From: Bradyrhizobium sp. CCBAU 051011
GTDB taxonomy: Bacteria > Pseudomonadota > Alphaproteobacteria > Rhizobiales > Xanthobacteraceae
Assembly (NCBI RefSeq): GCF_009930815.1
Contig: NZ_CP022222.1
Coordinates: forward strand, 1,220,501 to 1,284,500
DNA: 64,000 nt
Direction of reading: 5' to 3'
Shown here one piece after another: positions 62,889 to 64,000 of the stretch; positions within the stretch are counted from its first letter, which is position 1, and every line of letters begins with the position of its first letter. The position numbers were made by a program, and so were the translations under genes. A model generated the notes under the pieces. It saw only the letters and a list, made by a program, of their open reading frames with translations. It ran no database searches and was not told the DNA's origin.

Positions 62889-64000
62889 ATGGCACGCAAG
62901 GTTCGTCACAGCGCACTGGAAAGCCGCAGCGCGAGACTGAAACTGCAGGTTCGCAGAAGGCCGTACAGCGGCCCGTCGCTGGCGCGCGGCGTGGCCCTGC
63001 TGTACCGGCGCAACAAGACGAACGGCACATGGGTGCTCAAGGCCAGCAACGGTCATGGCGCCTATTGGACAAAGGGCTTTGCGCTGGCCGACGACTTCGA
63101 GGATGCCGACGGCAAGAACGTGCTCACGTTCTATCAAGCGCAGGACGCAGCAAAGAAGCTGGCCCGAGGCGAGGACGGCAACGCCGACACGGCGCCGATC
63201 ACTGTCGATGGCGCGCTCAAGGACTACAGGCGCGATCTGGAAGCGCGCAGCGCCAATCCCTACAACGCCGAGCATCCGCGCCTGCACCTTACCAGCGTGC
63301 TGTTGTCGAAGCCCGTGGCATTACTCACAGCCACCGAGCTCAAGAAATGGCGCGACAGCTTGCTCGGATCGATGGCGCCGTCAACGATCAACCGACTCGG
63401 CCGCTGTTTATGCGCCGCCTTGGAATTGGCGAGGCAGCACGACGAGCGCATCCAAAACCGACAAGCATGGGAAACTGGGCTTGCCGGGCTGCCGGACGCG
63501 CAGCAATCGCGCAATGTCGTCCTCCCGGATGACAAGGTGCGCGAGTTCGTTGCTACCGCGTACGGACTAGATGACAAGTTTGGTTTGCTGTCAGATACGC
63601 TGGCAGTCACAGGCGCGCGCCCGAGCCAGGTCGTGCGGCTGCGCGTCGAGGATCTGCGCGATCATCCGGTGCGGCCGAAGCTGATGATGCCGAAGTCGGC
63701 AAAAGGTGGCGGCCGAAACCGCAGCCGGAAAAAGACGGAACGCTATTCGGTGCCCGTCAGCGTCCAGTTGGCGACCAAGCTGAATGCAGCAGCCAAGGGT
63801 CGCGCCGACGATGCGCCGTTGCTGCTGCAAAGCGACGGCAGATCTTGGGACAAAAATCCGGGGCAAAATTATCATCGTCAAGTTGATAAGGTCGTCACCG
63901 CTATCGGGCTCGATCCTGCTGACGTGACGATGTACGCGCTCCGACATTCCAGCATCGTCCGCATGCTGCTGCAGAATATTCCGATCAGGCTCGTGGCGTC
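62889..64000 (+). CDS. tyrosine recombinase/phage integrase, 3' end beyond the window
   Basis: An open frame of 370 codons from ATG 62889 to the window end with no stop. It begins MARKVRHSALESRSARLKLQ. An Arm/SAM-like N-terminal part is followed by a catalytic domain with box I TGARPSQVVRLRVEDL (catalytic Arg near residue 244), a basic AKGGGRNRSRKK loop with the usual Lys, and box II YALRHS (Arg352, Tyr in place of the first His). The catalytic Tyr would be just past the edge. An integrase at this point suggests an integrated element to the right. Confidence 0.82.
   Translation, partial: MARKVRHSALESRSARLKLQVRRRPYSGPSLARGVALLYRRNKTNGTWVLKASNGHGAYWTKGFALADDFEDADGKNVLTFYQAQDAAKKLARGEDGNADTAPITVDGALKDYRRDLEARSANPYNAEHPRLHLTSVLLSKPVALLTATELKKWRDSLLGSMAPSTINRLGRCLCAALELARQHDERIQNRQAWETGLAGLPDAQQSRNVVLPDDKVREFVATAYGLDDKFGLLSDTLAVTGARPSQVVRLRVEDLRDHPVRPKLMMPKSAKGGGRNRSRKKTERYSVPVSVQLATKLNAAAKGRADDAPLLLQSDGRSWDKNPGQNYHRQVDKVVTAIGLDPADVTMYALRHSSIVRMLLQNIPIRLVA

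Noticed and set aside
61464..63287. Long N-terminal extension of the IS110 transposase to 607 residues
   Set aside because: IS110 transposases are about 300-400 residues and begin at the GIDVAKDK region; the extension crosses the non-coding end, a repeat and the integrase gene.
1..64000. CRISPR array, rRNA or tRNA genes
   Set aside because: No regularly spaced repeat-spacer pattern and no rRNA or cloverleaf-like sequence was recognised by eye; the repeats seen are dispersed palindromes. A tRNAscan or Infernal run would be needed to exclude small RNA genes.

Overview
The window reads as chromosomal DNA from a Bradyrhizobium-like alphaproteobacterium (Nitrobacteraceae). The evidence is uniformly high GC, an RcdA/DUF1465 protein, a cysteine-free L31 protein, DUF1192/DUF2849/DUF2865/DUF883 families typical of Rhizobiales, and dispersed palindromic repeats that I recall from Bradyrhizobium genomes. 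No rRNA, tRNA or CRISPR array was recognised. No database could be searched, so family names rest on motifs and memory.

0-16 kb: a small membrane protein, an IS or MITE-like relic, an SDR oxidoreductase, a two-gene RND efflux operon (lipoprotein adaptor then pump, minus strand), a CFA-synthase-like methyltransferase, a MotA/TolQ/ExbB plus OmpA/MotB-type proton-channel pair with a GNAT enzyme fused on by a one-base overlap, two tiny membrane proteins, an ABCB-type exporter, rpmE with a clear terminator, rcdA, DUF1192 and a quinone oxidoreductase.

16-36 kb: two c-di-GMP proteins (an EAL protein with a degenerate GGDEF, and an intact GGDEF with a periplasmic sensor), a higBA toxin-antitoxin pair with two operator-like palindromes, galU, a lytic transglycosylase, a DUF459 SGNH-like protein that has lost its Ser and His, a CsbD-like protein, two divergent SDRs, a TauD-type dioxygenase, YqgE, a DsbD-N-like protein, a polysaccharide flippase, and a patatin-bdhA pair.

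36-51 kb: a near-complete assimilatory sulfate locus. On the minus strand cysG-DUF2849-cysI-DUF934-cysH is followed by sbp-cysT-cysW-cysA. On the plus strand, divergent from cysG, is cysD-cysNC. Sulfate is imported (Sbp/CysTWA), activated (CysD/CysNC), reduced by an Fe-S APS reductase (CysH) and by siroheme sulfite reductase (CysI), and CysG makes the siroheme. AT-rich or palindromic inverted repeats lie in the cysG/cysD gap and upstream of sbp. glcB (malate synthase G) follows.

51-61 kb: a DUF2235 hydrolase gene whose reading frame continues in frame past an internal UGA into a membrane/cysteine-rich part, followed by another membrane protein; then CsbD, a 50-residue membrane protein, a chemotaxis receptor, DUF2865, an L,D-transpeptidase, an AI-2E family transporter, DUF883 and a holin-like protein.

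61-64 kb: an IS110-family element that appears to sit inside a dispersed repeat and has a structured 5' non-coding end (candidate bridge RNA), then a tyrosine integrase running off the window edge, which suggests the border of an integrated element. Palindromic repeats of several families lie between genes, and occupy at least four convergent gene junctions.
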